From: Frankia nepalensis
GTDB taxonomy: Bacteria; Actinomycetota; Actinomycetes; Frankiales; Frankiaceae
Assembly: GCF_016786325.1 (NCBI RefSeq)
Contig: NZ_JADWYU010000119.1
Location: forward strand, 1-62,840
Direction of reading: 5' to 3'
Length of the DNA: 62,840 nucleotides
Under the pieces are notes generated by a model that saw only the letters and a program-made list of their open reading frames with translations, searched no databases and was not told the DNA's origin. A program made the position numbers and the translations under genes. Shown piece by piece: positions 24,133 through 33,686 of this stretch; the first letter of the stretch is position 1; each line of letters starts with the position of its first letter.

Positions 24133-25485
24133 ATGCGCGCTCTTCGATTAGTCACGGTGCTCGCCGCGTCCGCCGCGCTCGCGACCGGCCTGGCCGCCTG
24201 CGGCGACGACGACGCGGGGACGACGGCCCCCCAGCCGACGATCGCCGCGGAGGAGATCAAGGCGGGGCCGGCGACCGGCTGGAGCGACGGCGGGTTCACC
24301 CCGGACCCGTCCACCCTCGACTGCAAGACGACGGCGGCGAACCCGACCCGCGGCGTCACCGACACCGAGATCAAGATCGGCGGCCTCGCCTACCTGACGA
24401 GCACGAACGGCAGCACGATGGCCGGCGTCGACCTCGGCGCGAAGGCCCGGTTCGAGCGGGCCAACGCCGAGGGCGGCATCAACGGCCGCAGGATCAACTT
24501 CATCGGCGTCATGGACGACGGCAACGACGCCAGCCGCAACATCTCGCAGGCAAACGTGCTCGCCAAGCAGCAGCAGGTCTTCGCGGTCGTACCCGTGATC
24601 ACCAGCTTCGCCAACTTCGTCGACACCTTCTGCGCCGATACCGTGCCGTTCTTCGGCTGGGGCATCAACAAGGGCTTCTGCGACAACACCATCGGCTTCG
24701 GGATCACCGGCTGCCTGCTGCCCGAGAAGCGGCCCGCCTCGGCCACGACCTACGGGATCATGCTCCAGTCGCTCAACAACGGCGACGCGACCGGGTTGAA
24801 GGTGGCGCTCCTCGGTTCCGACACCGACTCGTCGGTGATCGGGATCAAGGACATGAACGGTCAGATCAAGACCGTCGGCGCCGACGTCGTCTACGCGGAG
24901 AACCCGGTGCCCACCTCCGGCATCACCGACGCGACGCCGATCGTCAACAAGATCATGACATCCGCCGACGGTGGGCCGCCGGACGTCATCCTGTACGCCA
25001 CCGACTTCACCTCCACGACCAAGATGATCGAGGCAATGCAGGCCGCCGGCTACGAGGGCAAGCACCTGACGACCGTTGGCTACGACCCCCGGCTCGCCGC
25101 GGTCGGCTTCCAGGCCCTGCAGAAGTCCTACTCGATGATCCAGTGGTCCCCGGCCGAGGACACCTCGCCCGCGGTCCAGCAGCTCGTCGCCGACGTGAAG
25201 AAGTACACCCCCGAGGCCACGCTGAGCCAGTCGACCATGGCCGGCTACTGGGCCGCCGACATGTTCGTCACGGCCGCCACCAAGGTCGGCCGCGACCTCA
25301 CCGTCGACAGCCTGCTCAAGCTGCTGAACGACGACTACTCGAACTACGTCGAGGGGGCGCTCCCCGAGACGCGCTACCCGCTGAACCACTTCGTCAACGC
25401 ACCCTGCGCGTCCATGGTCCAGTTGGACGGCAAGGCCTACAACGTCACGGCGAAGCTGTCCTGCGGCGCCCTGCTCAAGATCTGA
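24133..25485 (+). CDS. Branched-chain-amino-acid-type ABC substrate-binding lipoprotein
   Basis: This is an extracytoplasmic binding protein of 450 residues in the type 1 periplasmic-binding (LivK/Leu-Ile-Val) family. The lipoprotein signal ends LAACG, with Cys near residue 24. The mature part opens with ITNTEIKIGG-like residues (VTDTEIKIGGLAYLTS), followed by ANAEGGINGRRINF, the family hallmark, and VQQLVADVKKYTPE in the second lobe. AGGAGAG lies eight bases before the ATG. No permease or ATPase gene follows, so it is an orphan receptor, as is common in actinobacteria with many such paralogues. The ligand could be an amino acid, amide or aromatic compound. Confidence 0.92.
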   Translation: MRALRLVTVLAASAALATGLAACGDDDAGTTAPQPTIAAEEIKAGPATGWSDGGFTPDPSTLDCKTTAANPTRGVTDTEIKIGGLAYLTSTNGSTMAGVDLGAKARFERANAEGGINGRRINFIGVMDDGNDASRNISQANVLAKQQQVFAVVPVITSFANFVDTFCADTVPFFGWGINKGFCDNTIGFGITGCLLPEKRPASATTYGIMLQSLNNGDATGLKVALLGSDTDSSVIGIKDMNGQIKTVGADVVYAENPVPTSGITDATPIVNKIMTSADGGPPDVILYATDFTSTTKMIEAMQAAGYEGKHLTTVGYDPRLAAVGFQALQKSYSMIQWSPAEDTSPAVQQLVADVKKYTPEATLSQSTMAGYWAADMFVTAATKVGRDLTVDSLLKLLNDDYSNYVEGALPETRYPLNHFVNAPCASMVQLDGKAYNVTAKLSCGALLKI

Positions 25486-25591
25486 CGGCAGGTACCGAGC
25501 CCGGTCGGGGCCGCGCGACGCGGCCGGCTCCGGCCGGGCTCCCCCTCAAGGCCGGCTCGACCACGTCTCGAGCCGGGGAATCCTGGTGAGG

Positions 25592-26758
25592 TCAGTAGCC
25601 GAGCTGGTATTTGGCGAGCTGGTACTGGGCGCGGACGCGCCGGTGGGCAGCGCTGACGCGACGTTCAGGTCGCCGGGGTGCCGGAATGGCGGGCGCGGCG
25701 GCCTGTCCCGGCAGGGCCAGCCGCAGGACCCGCGCCCAGACGTTGGCGGTCTGCGTGGGGAGCGACCCCGTGGTGTAGGGAAGTCCGAACCGTTCGCAGA
25801 GCGCCCGGACCTGGGGGGCGATCTCGGCGTATCGGTTGCTGGGCAGGTCAGGGAAGAGATGGTGCTCGATCTGGTGGCTCAGGTTGCCGCTGAGGATGTG
25901 GAAGAGCGGGGAGCCCTCGATGTTGGCGGAACCCAGGAGCTGGCGCAGATACCATTCCCCGCGCGTCTCACGCTCGACCTGCTCGGGGGTGAAGGTCTCG
26001 ACACCGTCGGGGAAGTGCCCACAGAAAATGATCGTGTGTGCCCAGAGGTTGCGGACGACGTTCGCCGCCAGATTGCCGAGCAGCACCGGGAGGAACGCCG
26101 GCCCGGCGAGCAGCGGGAACACCAGGTAGTCCTTGAGGGCCTGTCGTCCGCCCTTGCGGAGCATCGCGCCGAGGTGGGTGAAGGTCTCCTGCCAGGTCTT
26201 CTCACCGTTCACGGCGCGGTCGATCTCCGTGTCGAAGATCGCCACACCCCATTCGAAGGTGGCCGCGAGAACGAGGTTGTACAGGGGCTGCCCGAGATAC
26301 GCCGGATTCCAGCGTTGGGCCGGTGTCATTCGCAGGATGCCGAAGCCGATGTCCCGGTCCTTGCCGAGCACGTTGGTGTAGGTGTGGTGCCGATAGTTGT
26401 GGGCCTGCCGCCACTGGTCGGACGGGGATACCGCGTCCCACTCCCAGGTGGTGGAGTGGATCGTGGGGTCGCCCATCCAGTCCCACTGCCCGTGCATGAC
26501 GTTGTGCCCGATCTCCATGTTCTCCAGGATCTTGGCGAACGCCAGCATCGTGGTGCCCGCGAGCCAGGCGGGTGGGCGGCGGGAGGCGAACATCGTGGCC
26601 CGTCCACCGACCTCGAGGAGGCGCTGGACGCAAATTATCCGGCGGATGTAGCGGGCGTCGTCCTCCCCAAGGGAGGCCGTCACCTGGGCTCGGATCTGGT
26701 CGAGCTCGCGGCCAAGCTCATCGATATCCGCCGCGGTCATCTCGGGTCTGTCCGGCAA
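25592..26758 (-). CDS. Acyl-lipid / acyl-CoA fatty acid desaturase
   Basis: This is an integral-membrane di-iron desaturase of 388 residues. The three histidine boxes are GHNVMHGQWD, HNYRHHTYTN and HQIEHHLFPDLPSNRY, with four hydrophobic helices between them. It most resembles mycobacterial DesA3-type stearoyl-CoA delta-9 desaturases. The upstream gene, 21 bp away, encodes a flavin and 2Fe-2S reductase, matching the mycobacterial Rv3230c-desA3 arrangement in which the reductase supplies electrons. The C-terminal ~40 residues are basic and poorly conserved. Position of the introduced double bond is inferred from family only. Confidence 0.93.
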   Translation of the reverse strand: MPDRPEMTAADIDELGRELDQIRAQVTASLGEDDARYIRRIICVQRLLEVGGRATMFASRRPPAWLAGTTMLAFAKILENMEIGHNVMHGQWDWMGDPTIHSTTWEWDAVSPSDQWRQAHNYRHHTYTNVLGKDRDIGFGILRMTPAQRWNPAYLGQPLYNLVLAATFEWGVAIFDTEIDRAVNGEKTWQETFTHLGAMLRKGGRQALKDYLVFPLLAGPAFLPVLLGNLAANVVRNLWAHTIIFCGHFPDGVETFTPEQVERETRGEWYLRQLLGSANIEGSPLFHILSGNLSHQIEHHLFPDLPSNRYAEIAPQVRALCERFGLPYTTGSLPTQTANVWARVLRLALPGQAAAPAIPAPRRPERRVSAAHRRVRAQYQLAKYQLGY

Positions 26759-26779
26759 CGCCGCTCCTGTTCGGGTGAA

Positions 26780-27907
26780 TTACAGGTCGATGTCGACGTC
26801 GCCGGCCGCGGCCGACACGCAGGTCTGTACGAGCTCGCCCGCCTCACCGTGTTCGACGCCGGTACGCAGGTCACGGACTCGGCCCGCGCCGAGCCGGGCG
26901 ACGCAGCCGCGGCAGATGCCCATCCGGCAGCCGCTCGGCATCAGCACCCCGGCACTCTCCCCGGCGTGCAGCAGCGGCGTCGCGCCGTCCGTGGCCACCC
27001 GCCGCCCGCTGCGCGTGAAATGGACACTGGCACCGCCACCGCCACCGCTACCACCGGGCCCGGGGACGGCGGGACTGGCGACGGCGGGGTGGAACCGTTC
27101 GACCCGGAGCCGGTCGGCGACGCCGGCCTCGCTCCACAACGTCTCGACTTCCGCGAGCAGACCGGACGGTCCGCATGCCCACGTCGACCGTCGTGACCAG
27201 TCCGGGCACACGGCGAGCAGCCCGGCCAACCGCTGGCTCCTGGCGCGGTCCGGATCCACGGTGCCGCGGGCCGGCCGGGTGTGGCACTCGTGCAGCCGCA
27301 GCCTCGGGAAACGCCCGGCCAGCGCACGCAGCTCCGCTCCGAAGATCACATCCTCGGGCGTCCTGGCGGAGTGCAGGAGCACGACGTCTGGCATCGCGTC
27401 CCGCAGCGCCAGATGACGCAGCATCGACATCACCGGTGTGATCCCGCTGCCGGCCGTCAGAAAGAGCACCCGTTCCGGGACTTCTTCGGGCAGGACGAAC
27501 TCGCCGGCCGGCGAGTCCAGCCTGATGGCCGTGCCCGGTGCCGCCTCGAACACGAGCCGGCGAGACACCCGGCCGTCCCGGGCCGCCTTCACCGTGATCT
27601 GGAAGCAGCCGTCGGGGCGGCCGGGCGCGGACGACACCGAGTACGGGCGGTGCCGCCAGACTCCCGCCACGCGCACCGCGGTCCCGACGTACTGGCCGGG
27701 CCGGTGCTCCCGCCAGCCCCGGCCGGGCCGGATCGTCAGCGTCGCGACGTCGGGCGTCTCCCGTCGCACGGCCTCCACCCGGCCCCACAGCTGACGCCGG
27801 GACCAGAGGGGATTGACGAGTTCGAGGAAGTCGTCAGCCCGCAGGGGGGTCGTGAGCAGCGAAGCGGCACCGGACGCCAGCCACCTCGGGGTGGCTCGCG
27901 CCGTCAC
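26780..27907 (-). CDS. Ferredoxin-NADP reductase-type oxidoreductase with C-terminal 2Fe-2S domain
   Basis: This is a single-chain electron-transfer protein of about 375 residues, the expected partner of the desaturase encoded next. Domains run in order: FAD-binding barrel (RPYSVSSAPG), NAD(P)H domain (FLTAGSGITPVMSMLRHL, late CGPSGLL), a glycine-rich linker, and a plant-type 2Fe-2S ferredoxin with SGCRMGICRGC and a distal TC. The GTG at 27907 begins a sequence like those of related reductases. The frame is open upstream through repeat-derived codons that are unlikely to be translated. It leads an operon with the desaturase. Confidence 0.9.
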   Translation of the reverse strand: MTARATPRWLASGAASLLTTPLRADDFLELVNPLWSRRQLWGRVEAVRRETPDVATLTIRPGRGWREHRPGQYVGTAVRVAGVWRHRPYSVSSAPGRPDGCFQITVKAARDGRVSRRLVFEAAPGTAIRLDSPAGEFVLPEEVPERVLFLTAGSGITPVMSMLRHLALRDAMPDVVLLHSARTPEDVIFGAELRALAGRFPRLRLHECHTRPARGTVDPDRARSQRLAGLLAVCPDWSRRSTWACGPSGLLAEVETLWSEAGVADRLRVERFHPAVASPAVPGPGGSGGGGGASVHFTRSGRRVATDGATPLLHAGESAGVLMPSGCRMGICRGCVARLGAGRVRDLRTGVEHGEAGELVQTCVSAAAGDVDIDL

Positions 27908-28024
27908 GCCACCCGCGCCACGCTCGACGGGATCAAAAAGGTCACAGCGATGTCCCCTTTGTCGCGCACGCGGGTATTTGGTACGGTGCCCCGTGGCGCG
28001 GTTCCCGGCTCGGTGGGGCGCGAA

Positions 28025-28114
28025 GAACGAAACAAGCACGAACGAAACAGGCACGAACGAAACACGCGCGAAAGAAACGGGCGCAAACAGAACAGACGCA
28101 ATCGGAACGGGCAC
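28025..28114. repeat. Six 15-bp tandem repeats upstream of the reductase
   Basis: Six units of 15 bp related to GAACGAAACAGGCAC fill 28025-28114; the first three are nearly identical and the last three degenerate. They are purine-rich on the plus strand. The surrounding gap (27908-28300) holds no gene. It contains this array, a candidate TGACA-type promoter near 28150 on the minus strand, and the cold-shock gene terminator. Confidence 0.8.
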
Positions 28115-28247
28115 ACGTGCTCAGCTCGTCGCTTGTTAACGCGTCAGCCTCTCAGTTTGTCACCCAACCGCCGGTGTCCGGTATTCAGGCCACGCGGTAG
28201 GCGTTCACGGGCATGCCCGGTCTGGTGCGTACGCGCGATATTGCAAA

Positions 28248-28280
28248 GAAAGTGCGCGGCCAAGCGGGCCGCGCACTTTC
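28248..28280 (-). terminator. Rho-independent terminator of the cold-shock gene
   Basis: A perfect 14-bp inverted repeat, GAAAGTGCGCGGCC and its complement (28248-28261 and 28267-28280), has a five-base loop. It lies about 20 bp past the cold-shock stop and is followed on the minus strand by TTTGC, a short T run. Confidence 0.85.
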
Positions 28281-28300
28281 TGTGGGAAGCCGAAGTGTCG

Positions 28301-28504
28301 TCAGACGGGCTGAACGTTGTCGGCCTGCGGGCCCTTCTGGCCCTGCACGATCTCGAACTGCACGTTCTGCCCCTCATCGAGGGACTTGTACCCGTCCGAC
28401 TGGATCGCGGAGAAGTGGACGAACACGTCCGGACCGCCGCCATCCACGGAGATGAAACCAAAGCCCTTCTCCGCGTTGAACCACTTGACGGTGCCCTGAG
28501 CCAC
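28301..28504 (-). CDS. CspA-family cold-shock protein
   Basis: This is a 67-residue single cold-shock domain, the normal CspA length. It is a small beta-barrel RNA/DNA-binding chaperone that melts mRNA structure. The RNP1 motif KGFGFISV and RNP2 DVFVHFSAI are intact, preceded by [11 protein letters not shown]. Translation begins at a GTG with GGGAGAA six bases upstream. The frame stays open ten codons further, but the GTG start gives the family length. A strong terminator follows. A long untranslated leader, as in other csp genes, is possible, with TAGGGT near 28640 as a candidate -10. Confidence 0.95.
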   Translation of the reverse strand: MAQGTVKWFNAEKGFGFISVDGGGPDVFVHFSAIQSDGYKSLDEGQNVQFEIVQGQKGPQADNVQPV

Positions 28505-29096
28505 GAGCGTTCTCCCTGCTACTTTCCCCGGCAAACGTCTCTCGTCTCCGGGTCTCGCGCCGGGGGCAGATGAGTCCCGCTCCCAGCCGTTCCGTTCGAC
28601 GATGCATGACGCTCACACAGCGGAGAACAGGCAACGCCGCTACCCTACCCGCTGCCGGCGCCGACGGCCAACGGCACCAGGTCCTCGTCACGGCCGGTCC
28701 GAGGGCGCCGGGTGGGGAAACGACCAACGGTCACGGGCCTGGCCGGGAGTGTCTCCGGCCGGTCTGGCGAGGTCCCCGGCCGACGAGCCGGCGGGGCCGG
28801 TTTGGCCTTGGCTCCCGGTAGGCGCCACATGATGGCGTAGCCTGACCCAGATCACCCCACACCCTCCGCCCGAGCATCATCGCCCCGTCCAAGCACATCG
28901 CCTTGCCCAAGCACCCTCGCCCCGCCCAAGCACCATCGCCGCCGGACGCCGACGCAACCCAACGGCAGCCAGTGCGCGCGGCGACAGCCGCGTGCCGCCG
29001 TTCACGATGCGCCGACGGCCGTGAGACGCCTCCGGCGTCATGACCCATGACTTTGGTGACTCCACGCGCAGACCCTCCAACAGGCTGGAGCTACCC
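28505..29096. other. 592-bp divergent regulatory gap between csp and sigma-factor genes
   Basis: No coding frame convinces. The csp side would hold its leader and promoter. The sigma side contains three 18-19-bp tandem repeats at 28881-28935 and a GGAG Shine-Dalgarno at 29087-29090. No clear operator was seen. Confidence 0.6.
28881..28935. repeat. Three 18-19-bp tandem repeats
   Basis: Three consecutive units of the form ATCGCCCCGCCCAAGCAC, with a partial fourth, lie 160-215 bp upstream of the sigma-factor start. They may be a repeated regulator site or simple slippage product. Confidence 0.6.
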
Positions 29097-30293
29097 ATGG
29101 TCAGTACGACGCGGCTCGGTGCCGGACGCGCCCCCGCGGGATCGCGGACCGCGACGATCCCCGCTCGTGTCGCCGACGAGTCGGAAGGCTCGGACCCGAA
29201 CGACCTCGCCATGAGCGGCCCCACGGGTCCTTTGGACATGGATGACGGCGATGACGACGGGCAGGAGGACACCCCCCACGGCGGCACCCACCAGGGCGAC
29301 AGCCAGCACGGCGACGATGCCCCGGCGGACGAGCCCGCGTCGCAGGCCCGGCGGCGGGCGGCGGCGCGGGTGACGCCCTCCCTCCTGCACGATCCGGTGC
29401 GGATGTACCTGGCCACCATCGGCCGGACGACGCTGCTGACCGCCGAGGGCGAGGTGGACCTCGCGAAGCGCATCGAGGCCGGGTTGTTCGCCGGCCACAA
29501 GCTGGCGACCGGCGCCGACGAGATGGCCCCCCGGCAGCGCCAGGAACTCATGGCCGTCGAGCAGGACGGGCAGCGGGCCCGTCAACAACTCGTCGAAGCC
29601 AACCTCCGGCTGGTCGTCTCGATCGCGAAGCGCTACACCGGGCGGGGGATGCTCTTCCTCGACGTCGTGCAGGAGGGCAATCTCGGCCTCATCCGGGCAG
29701 TGGAGAAGTTCGACTACACCAAGGGCTACAAGTTCTCCACCTACGCGACCTGGTGGATACGGCAGGCCATCACCCGGGCGCTCGCCGACCAGTCCCGCAC
29801 GGTCCGCCTCCCGGTGCACCTCGTCGAACTGCTCAACCAACTGGTCCGGCTTCGCCGCGAACTGCTGGTGGAACTCGGCCGCGAGCCCACCACGGAGGAG
29901 ATCGCCACCGCGCTCGGCGTCACCGTGAGCAGGGTCGACGAGCTCCAGCGGGTCTCCAGAGAACCGGTGTCCCTCGACAGCCCGGTCGGCGACGAGGCCG
30001 ACATCGAGCTCGGCGACCTGATCGAGGACACCGCCGCCATCGAGCCCGCGGAGGCGGCGATGATCTCCGTTCGCGCGGACCAGCTGGGCGCCGTCCTGGG
30101 CGCCCTGCCGGACCGGGAACGGCGAGTGATCCAGCTGCGGTTCGGCCTGGTGGACGGCCGTGGCCGCACGCTGGACGAGATCGGCCGCGAGTTCGGCCTG
30201 ACCCGCGAACGGATCCGCCAGATCGAGCAGCGGACGCTGACGAAGCTGCGCCATCCGGCCCGCTCCGAGGGCCTGCGCGACTACCTCTCCTAG
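29097..30293 (+). CDS. Group 2 (primary-like) RNA polymerase sigma-70 factor
   Basis: This is a 398-residue sigma factor that directs RNA polymerase to promoters. The ~80-residue N-terminal tail is acidic and disordered. Region 1.2 starts near [21 protein letters not shown]. Region 2 is complete ([49 protein letters not shown]), region 3 follows ([16 protein letters not shown]), and region 4.2 has [20 protein letters not shown]. The short acidic N-terminus and overall length suit a SigB/HrdA-D-like alternative primary sigma rather than the essential one. The ATG at 29097 has GGAG six bases upstream. An ATG 57 bases earlier is in frame but lacks one. It is divergent from the cold-shock gene. 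Confidence 0.93.
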   Translation: MVSTTRLGAGRAPAGSRTATIPARVADESEGSDPNDLAMSGPTGPLDMDDGDDDGQEDTPHGGTHQGDSQHGDDAPADEPASQARRRAAARVTPSLLHDPVRMYLATIGRTTLLTAEGEVDLAKRIEAGLFAGHKLATGADEMAPRQRQELMAVEQDGQRARQQLVEANLRLVVSIAKRYTGRGMLFLDVVQEGNLGLIRAVEKFDYTKGYKFSTYATWWIRQAITRALADQSRTVRLPVHLVELLNQLVRLRRELLVELGREPTTEEIATALGVTVSRVDELQRVSREPVSLDSPVGDEADIELGDLIEDTAAIEPAEAAMISVRADQLGAVLGALPDRERRVIQLRFGLVDGRGRTLDEIGREFGLTRERIRQIEQRTLTKLRHPARSEGLRDYLS

Positions 30294-30360
30294 TCGGCGG
30301 CGACGCCCGCGGCGACCCCGCGCGGGCAGGCGCCCTGGTCCCGCGCCCGCGCTGGCCGGG

Positions 30361-31542
30361 TCACCAGATCCGGCGAAGCTGGGCGCCCTCCCGGCGGGTA
30401 CGCAGCGCCGCCGCGCGCTCGGCCGGGGTGACCAGGGGCGTGTCAGCCGGCAGGTGCGCGCGCACGTCGGCGAACGGCACCTTCTTGATCGTGGGATCGG
30501 GATGGTCGCTGGCATGGTTCCAGCGCAGCTGGATGACGCCCCAGGGGTAGTCGGCCTTGTCGAGCCAGTTGGGCACGCCGGGGTCGAGCCGCGAGATGAC
30601 GGCCCGGAACCGGCCGTCGCCGTCGAGGCGGGCCTGCGCGTCGTTGAGGCTGGACTGCCGGTTCACCCAGTCGACCGTGCAGAAGCGGTCGTCGGCGACG
30701 AGCACCTGCCAGTAGCGGCACTGCCTGGGCAGCTCGGTCTCGATGATCAGGGCTTCGTCGTCGGCGATCTCATGGATGCCGTCGTAGTAGACCTGCTTCG
30801 GCAGCCCACCCATCTCGTCGATCTTCTTGGAGCGCAGCAGCGTGTTGAGGCCGTGGTGCTCGCGGTAGTAGCGCACCAGCTGCATGTCGAAGGCGATCAT
30901 GCCCTCGACCCACGCGGCGAGGTCGGCGAAGCGCCGGGCCGACTCCGCCGGTGACATGTCGGCTCCCGGGTCGTCGAGCCGGTTGATCGCCACCCGGGCG
31001 TCCTGCTCGCCGGCCCAGTCACAGGCGCATTTGCGCATGAGCAGGCGGCGGGTGGTGGGCTCGAGCCGCCACCAGTCCCCGGTGTGGCCGTCCGGGCGCT
31101 CGGCGCTGAGCAGGACGCGGAACGAGCCGTCCTTGCCGAGCTCCAGATCGTCCAGGTCGTGCGTCGCCGGGACCGGGCCGCTGCTCATGTCCGCCGGGCT
31201 CATCATGTCGAAGCCCTGCTGGGTGATCTCGACGAAGCGCGTGGTGCCGCGGTAGCCGGAGATCTCGTACACGCCGCCGTGGTCGACCTCGGTCGTCGAG
31301 TAGACGTAGTCGGGGTCGGGGCCGCCCTGGTTGAACGCGTAGTTCCACAGCGGCATGAACACCGGCCGGCGCGCGTCGGTGTAGACCCGGCACAGGTAGC
31401 CACCGGCCAGGATCGACAGCGCCAGCTTGTTCATGTCCTGTGTCTCGGCTGGAGATGCGCCGCCCGGCCGCCACGTGGCGATCAGGTTGTCCGCGACGCC
31501 GCCGAGGGCCTTCATCTGCTCAGCCCAGGTAGGCAGGCTCAT
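30361..31542 (-). CDS. DUF1214-like conserved protein
   Basis: This is a 393-residue protein whose C-terminal half resembles DUF1214: RYWQVLVADDRFCTVDWVNR, SSLNDAQARLDGDGRFRAVIS, then GVPNWLDKADYPWGVIQLRW. The N-terminal part is helical (ILAGGYLCRVYTDARRPVFM) with a central beta-rich region. There is no signal peptide. The biochemical function of the family is not known. It is the last gene of an operon with a sulfotransferase-family and an SDR-family gene (gaps of 14 and 3 bp), an arrangement that recalls actinobacterial lipid or steroid modification clusters. That context is the only functional hint. Confidence 0.75.
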   Translation of the reverse strand: MSLPTWAEQMKALGGVADNLIATWRPGGASPAETQDMNKLALSILAGGYLCRVYTDARRPVFMPLWNYAFNQGGPDPDYVYSTTEVDHGGVYEISGYRGTTRFVEITQQGFDMMSPADMSSGPVPATHDLDDLELGKDGSFRVLLSAERPDGHTGDWWRLEPTTRRLLMRKCACDWAGEQDARVAINRLDDPGADMSPAESARRFADLAAWVEGMIAFDMQLVRYYREHHGLNTLLRSKKIDEMGGLPKQVYYDGIHEIADDEALIIETELPRQCRYWQVLVADDRFCTVDWVNRQSSLNDAQARLDGDGRFRAVISRLDPGVPNWLDKADYPWGVIQLRWNHASDHPDPTIKKVPFADVRAHLPADTPLVTPAERAAALRTRREGAQLRRIW

Positions 31543-31556
31543 GATCTGGATCTCCC

Positions 31557-32705
31557 TCAGCCTTCGAGCTCGACGCCGAAGCGTTCGATGTAGAAGTCGT
31601 AGTCGGCCCGGATGCGGGCCGTCGTCAGGCCGAACTGCTCGGCGGTGTAGCGGTGGGCGCCGTGCGCCCCGGAGCGGTTGGCCCGCTGCCAGTCGGCCAG
31701 CGCGCGCTGGACCGACGGCAGCAGCTCCAGCCCGAGGAAGGCGTAGACCCGCTGGATGGTCCCCATCGGGTCGGCGACCAGCTCACGGTGGTGGACATCG
31801 AGGAAGCGGTCCTCGCCGAGCCGGGCACGCGCGGCGATGGCGTTCTCCATGCCGGCCCGCAGGTGCTCGCAGATCTCTTCGCCCAGCCGCCGGTGGTCGC
31901 GTTCGCCCGCCGATGGTGGGAGGATCGCGGACACGATGCTGGCGTAGGAAGGGACCACCTTGGCGGGATCGCGGTGCGTCATGACGAACCGCGCGTCCGG
32001 GTAGGCGGCCGCCAGCGGCTCGAGGTGGAACTTGTGATGCGGCGCCTTGAACAGCCAGAGGTTGGGTGGGCGGCGCGACTGCAGCAGCTTGATGACCCGC
32101 CGGTGGTACTGGAAGGTGTCCGTCAGGTCCGCGCCGCGCCACCAGGCGTGGTAGCCGTACACCGGCAGCGTCATCTGCTGGCCGTGGAAGGTCATGCCAA
32201 GGACCTCGCTGTCCTCCATCGTCGCGTCGGCGTCGTAGAGGTGCATGGCCTTCAGCTCGGCCGGGATCTGCGCGTACTCCTTGACCAGCTCCAGGCGTCG
32301 CGGGTCCATCGACTCGGTGTCGAGCTCCGGCGGCGGGCAGGGCTTCGACTGTTCCCAGGGGCGTAAGCCACGTAATCGCGGGTCGAGTGACAGCATGTTC
32401 GCGAGCGCCGTCGTACCGGTCCTCGGCAGGCCGTTGACGTCCACCGGCCCCCGTACCGGGAGTCCCTCGATCTCGGGATGCTCGCGGTACCACGCCTCCA
32501 GCTCGAGGCGGTTGACCAGCCTGCGATGGAAGACCCCGAGGACGGCGTCGTCCGCCGCCGGGCTCAGGTCGCCGTCGCGCTCGAGGCTGTCGAGCAGCAC
32601 GTCGAGACCTTCCCGGAAGTCGCCGGGGCCGAAGTCGGTGAGGCCGGTCGCCGCCACCGCGGCGTCCAGCAGGGCCTCGCTGGTCGGGTAGCGCGTCGGG
32701 GACAT
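31557..32705 (-). CDS. Sulfotransferase-family protein
   Basis: This is a 382-residue PAPS-dependent sulfotransferase-like enzyme. The 5'-phosphosulfate loop is GLPRTGTTALANML near residue 92. The 3'-phosphate-binding segment ARFVMTHRDPAKVVPSYASI, and LWLFKAPHHKFHLEPLAAAYPD before it, are typical of the Stf-like actinobacterial group. The C-terminal helix carries RVYAFLGLELLPSVQRAL. Many members of this group act on lipids or sterols or have unknown acceptors. The start lies three bases past the stop of the SDR gene, so they are cotranscribed. Confidence 0.92.
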   Translation of the reverse strand: MSPTRYPTSEALLDAAVAATGLTDFGPGDFREGLDVLLDSLERDGDLSPAADDAVLGVFHRRLVNRLELEAWYREHPEIEGLPVRGPVDVNGLPRTGTTALANMLSLDPRLRGLRPWEQSKPCPPPELDTESMDPRRLELVKEYAQIPAELKAMHLYDADATMEDSEVLGMTFHGQQMTLPVYGYHAWWRGADLTDTFQYHRRVIKLLQSRRPPNLWLFKAPHHKFHLEPLAAAYPDARFVMTHRDPAKVVPSYASIVSAILPPSAGERDHRRLGEEICEHLRAGMENAIAARARLGEDRFLDVHHRELVADPMGTIQRVYAFLGLELLPSVQRALADWQRANRSGAHGAHRYTAEQFGLTTARIRADYDFYIERFGVELEG

Positions 32706-32708
32706 CGC

Positions 32709-33650
32709 TCAGCTCCTCGCCTCGGCGACGGCCAGCCGGTCCGGGAAGAGCCGCTCGGCGACCCGGCGGAAGCCGTCGCGCCAGCCGACCCGGCAGGGCC
32801 CCGTGATCGACGCGCGCCGGGTGGGATCGGCGACGGAGCCGACGGACGCGCCAGGGATCGGCTCGACGTCGACCGCGGCCTGGGTGCCGAGCAGGTCGCC
32901 GAAGTACGCCGCCCACTGCTGGACGCTCACGGCCTCGTCGCCGGCCCAGTTCACGATCGTCGCCGGCACGCTCGCCGCCGCCAGCAGCGGCTCGAGCTGC
33001 GCGCAGATGTCGTCGTCGTGGATCGGGCTGTACGGCATCGGGTCCCAGCGGGTCCTGACCGGCTCGCCGGCGGCGACGGCCCGCAGGTGCCAGACCGGGA
33101 GGCCGTCGTCGTCGCTGTACGCGCAGCCCATGCGGGCGATGGTCACCGGGAGGCCGAACGAACGGGCGCAGTAGCGCGCCACCGCCTCCCCCGCGATCTT
33201 GGAGACCGAGTAGGGCGCCGACGGCGGGGCCATCGCGTCCCCGAGGGGATCGTCTTCCCGGAAGCCATGCCACGGGTCGGGGTGCGGCTTGTAGGTGCTC
33301 ACCGTGGACATCACGAGCGCCGCCCGCGCGGACCGGCAGTGCTCGAGCAGGCGGCCGGTCGCCTCGGCGTTCACCCGGATCGCCCGCTCGTAGTCGTTCG
33401 CGCTGAAGTCGGCCGCCAGGTGCAGCAGGTAGGTGAAGTCGGTGGGCAGCTCGTCGAGCGGTCCGTCGGCGATGTCGACCACCCGGGTCGTCACACCGAG
33501 CGCCTCGACTCGCTCCCGCGTGGCAGGATCGCTGAAGCGGGCGACGCCCCAGACCTCGTTGTGGGGCGAAAGCGTTCGGGCCAGTCCGTACGCGATGCGT
33601 CCGGCTGGCCCGGTAACTAAGATCTTCTCGCCACTTAACACGATCTTCAT
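32709..33650 (-). CDS. NAD-dependent epimerase/dehydratase (extended SDR)
   Basis: This is a 313-residue extended short-chain dehydrogenase. The Rossmann motif is VTGPAGRIAYGLA, a variant of GxxGxxG. Active-site residues are in STVSTYKP (Ser) and YSVSKIAGE (Tyr-x3-Lys), and the substrate end has YSPIHDDDICAQLEPLL. It heads a three-gene operon with the sulfotransferase and the DUF1214-like protein. The 77-bp gap to the divergent thioesterase gene contains a GGAT/ATCC inverted repeat that could control both sides. The substrate may be a steroid- or lipid-linked alcohol, but that is inferred from neighbours only. Confidence 0.9.
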   Translation of the reverse strand: MKIVLSGEKILVTGPAGRIAYGLARTLSPHNEVWGVARFSDPATRERVEALGVTTRVVDIADGPLDELPTDFTYLLHLAADFSANDYERAIRVNAEATGRLLEHCRSARAALVMSTVSTYKPHPDPWHGFREDDPLGDAMAPPSAPYSVSKIAGEAVARYCARSFGLPVTIARMGCAYSDDDGLPVWHLRAVAAGEPVRTRWDPMPYSPIHDDDICAQLEPLLAAASVPATIVNWAGDEAVSVQQWAAYFGDLLGTQAAVDVEPIPGASVGSVADPTRRASITGPCRVGWRDGFRRVAERLFPDRLAVAEARS

Positions 33651-33686
33651 CTCCCCCCGTCAGCCCACCGGACGTGGAGCCTAATA

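Noticed and set aside
26780-28114. N-terminal extension of the ferredoxin reductase through repeat-coded VSF-rich residues
   Set aside because: The extension is generated by the 15-bp repeats read in frame. The conserved protein begins at the GTG at 27907.
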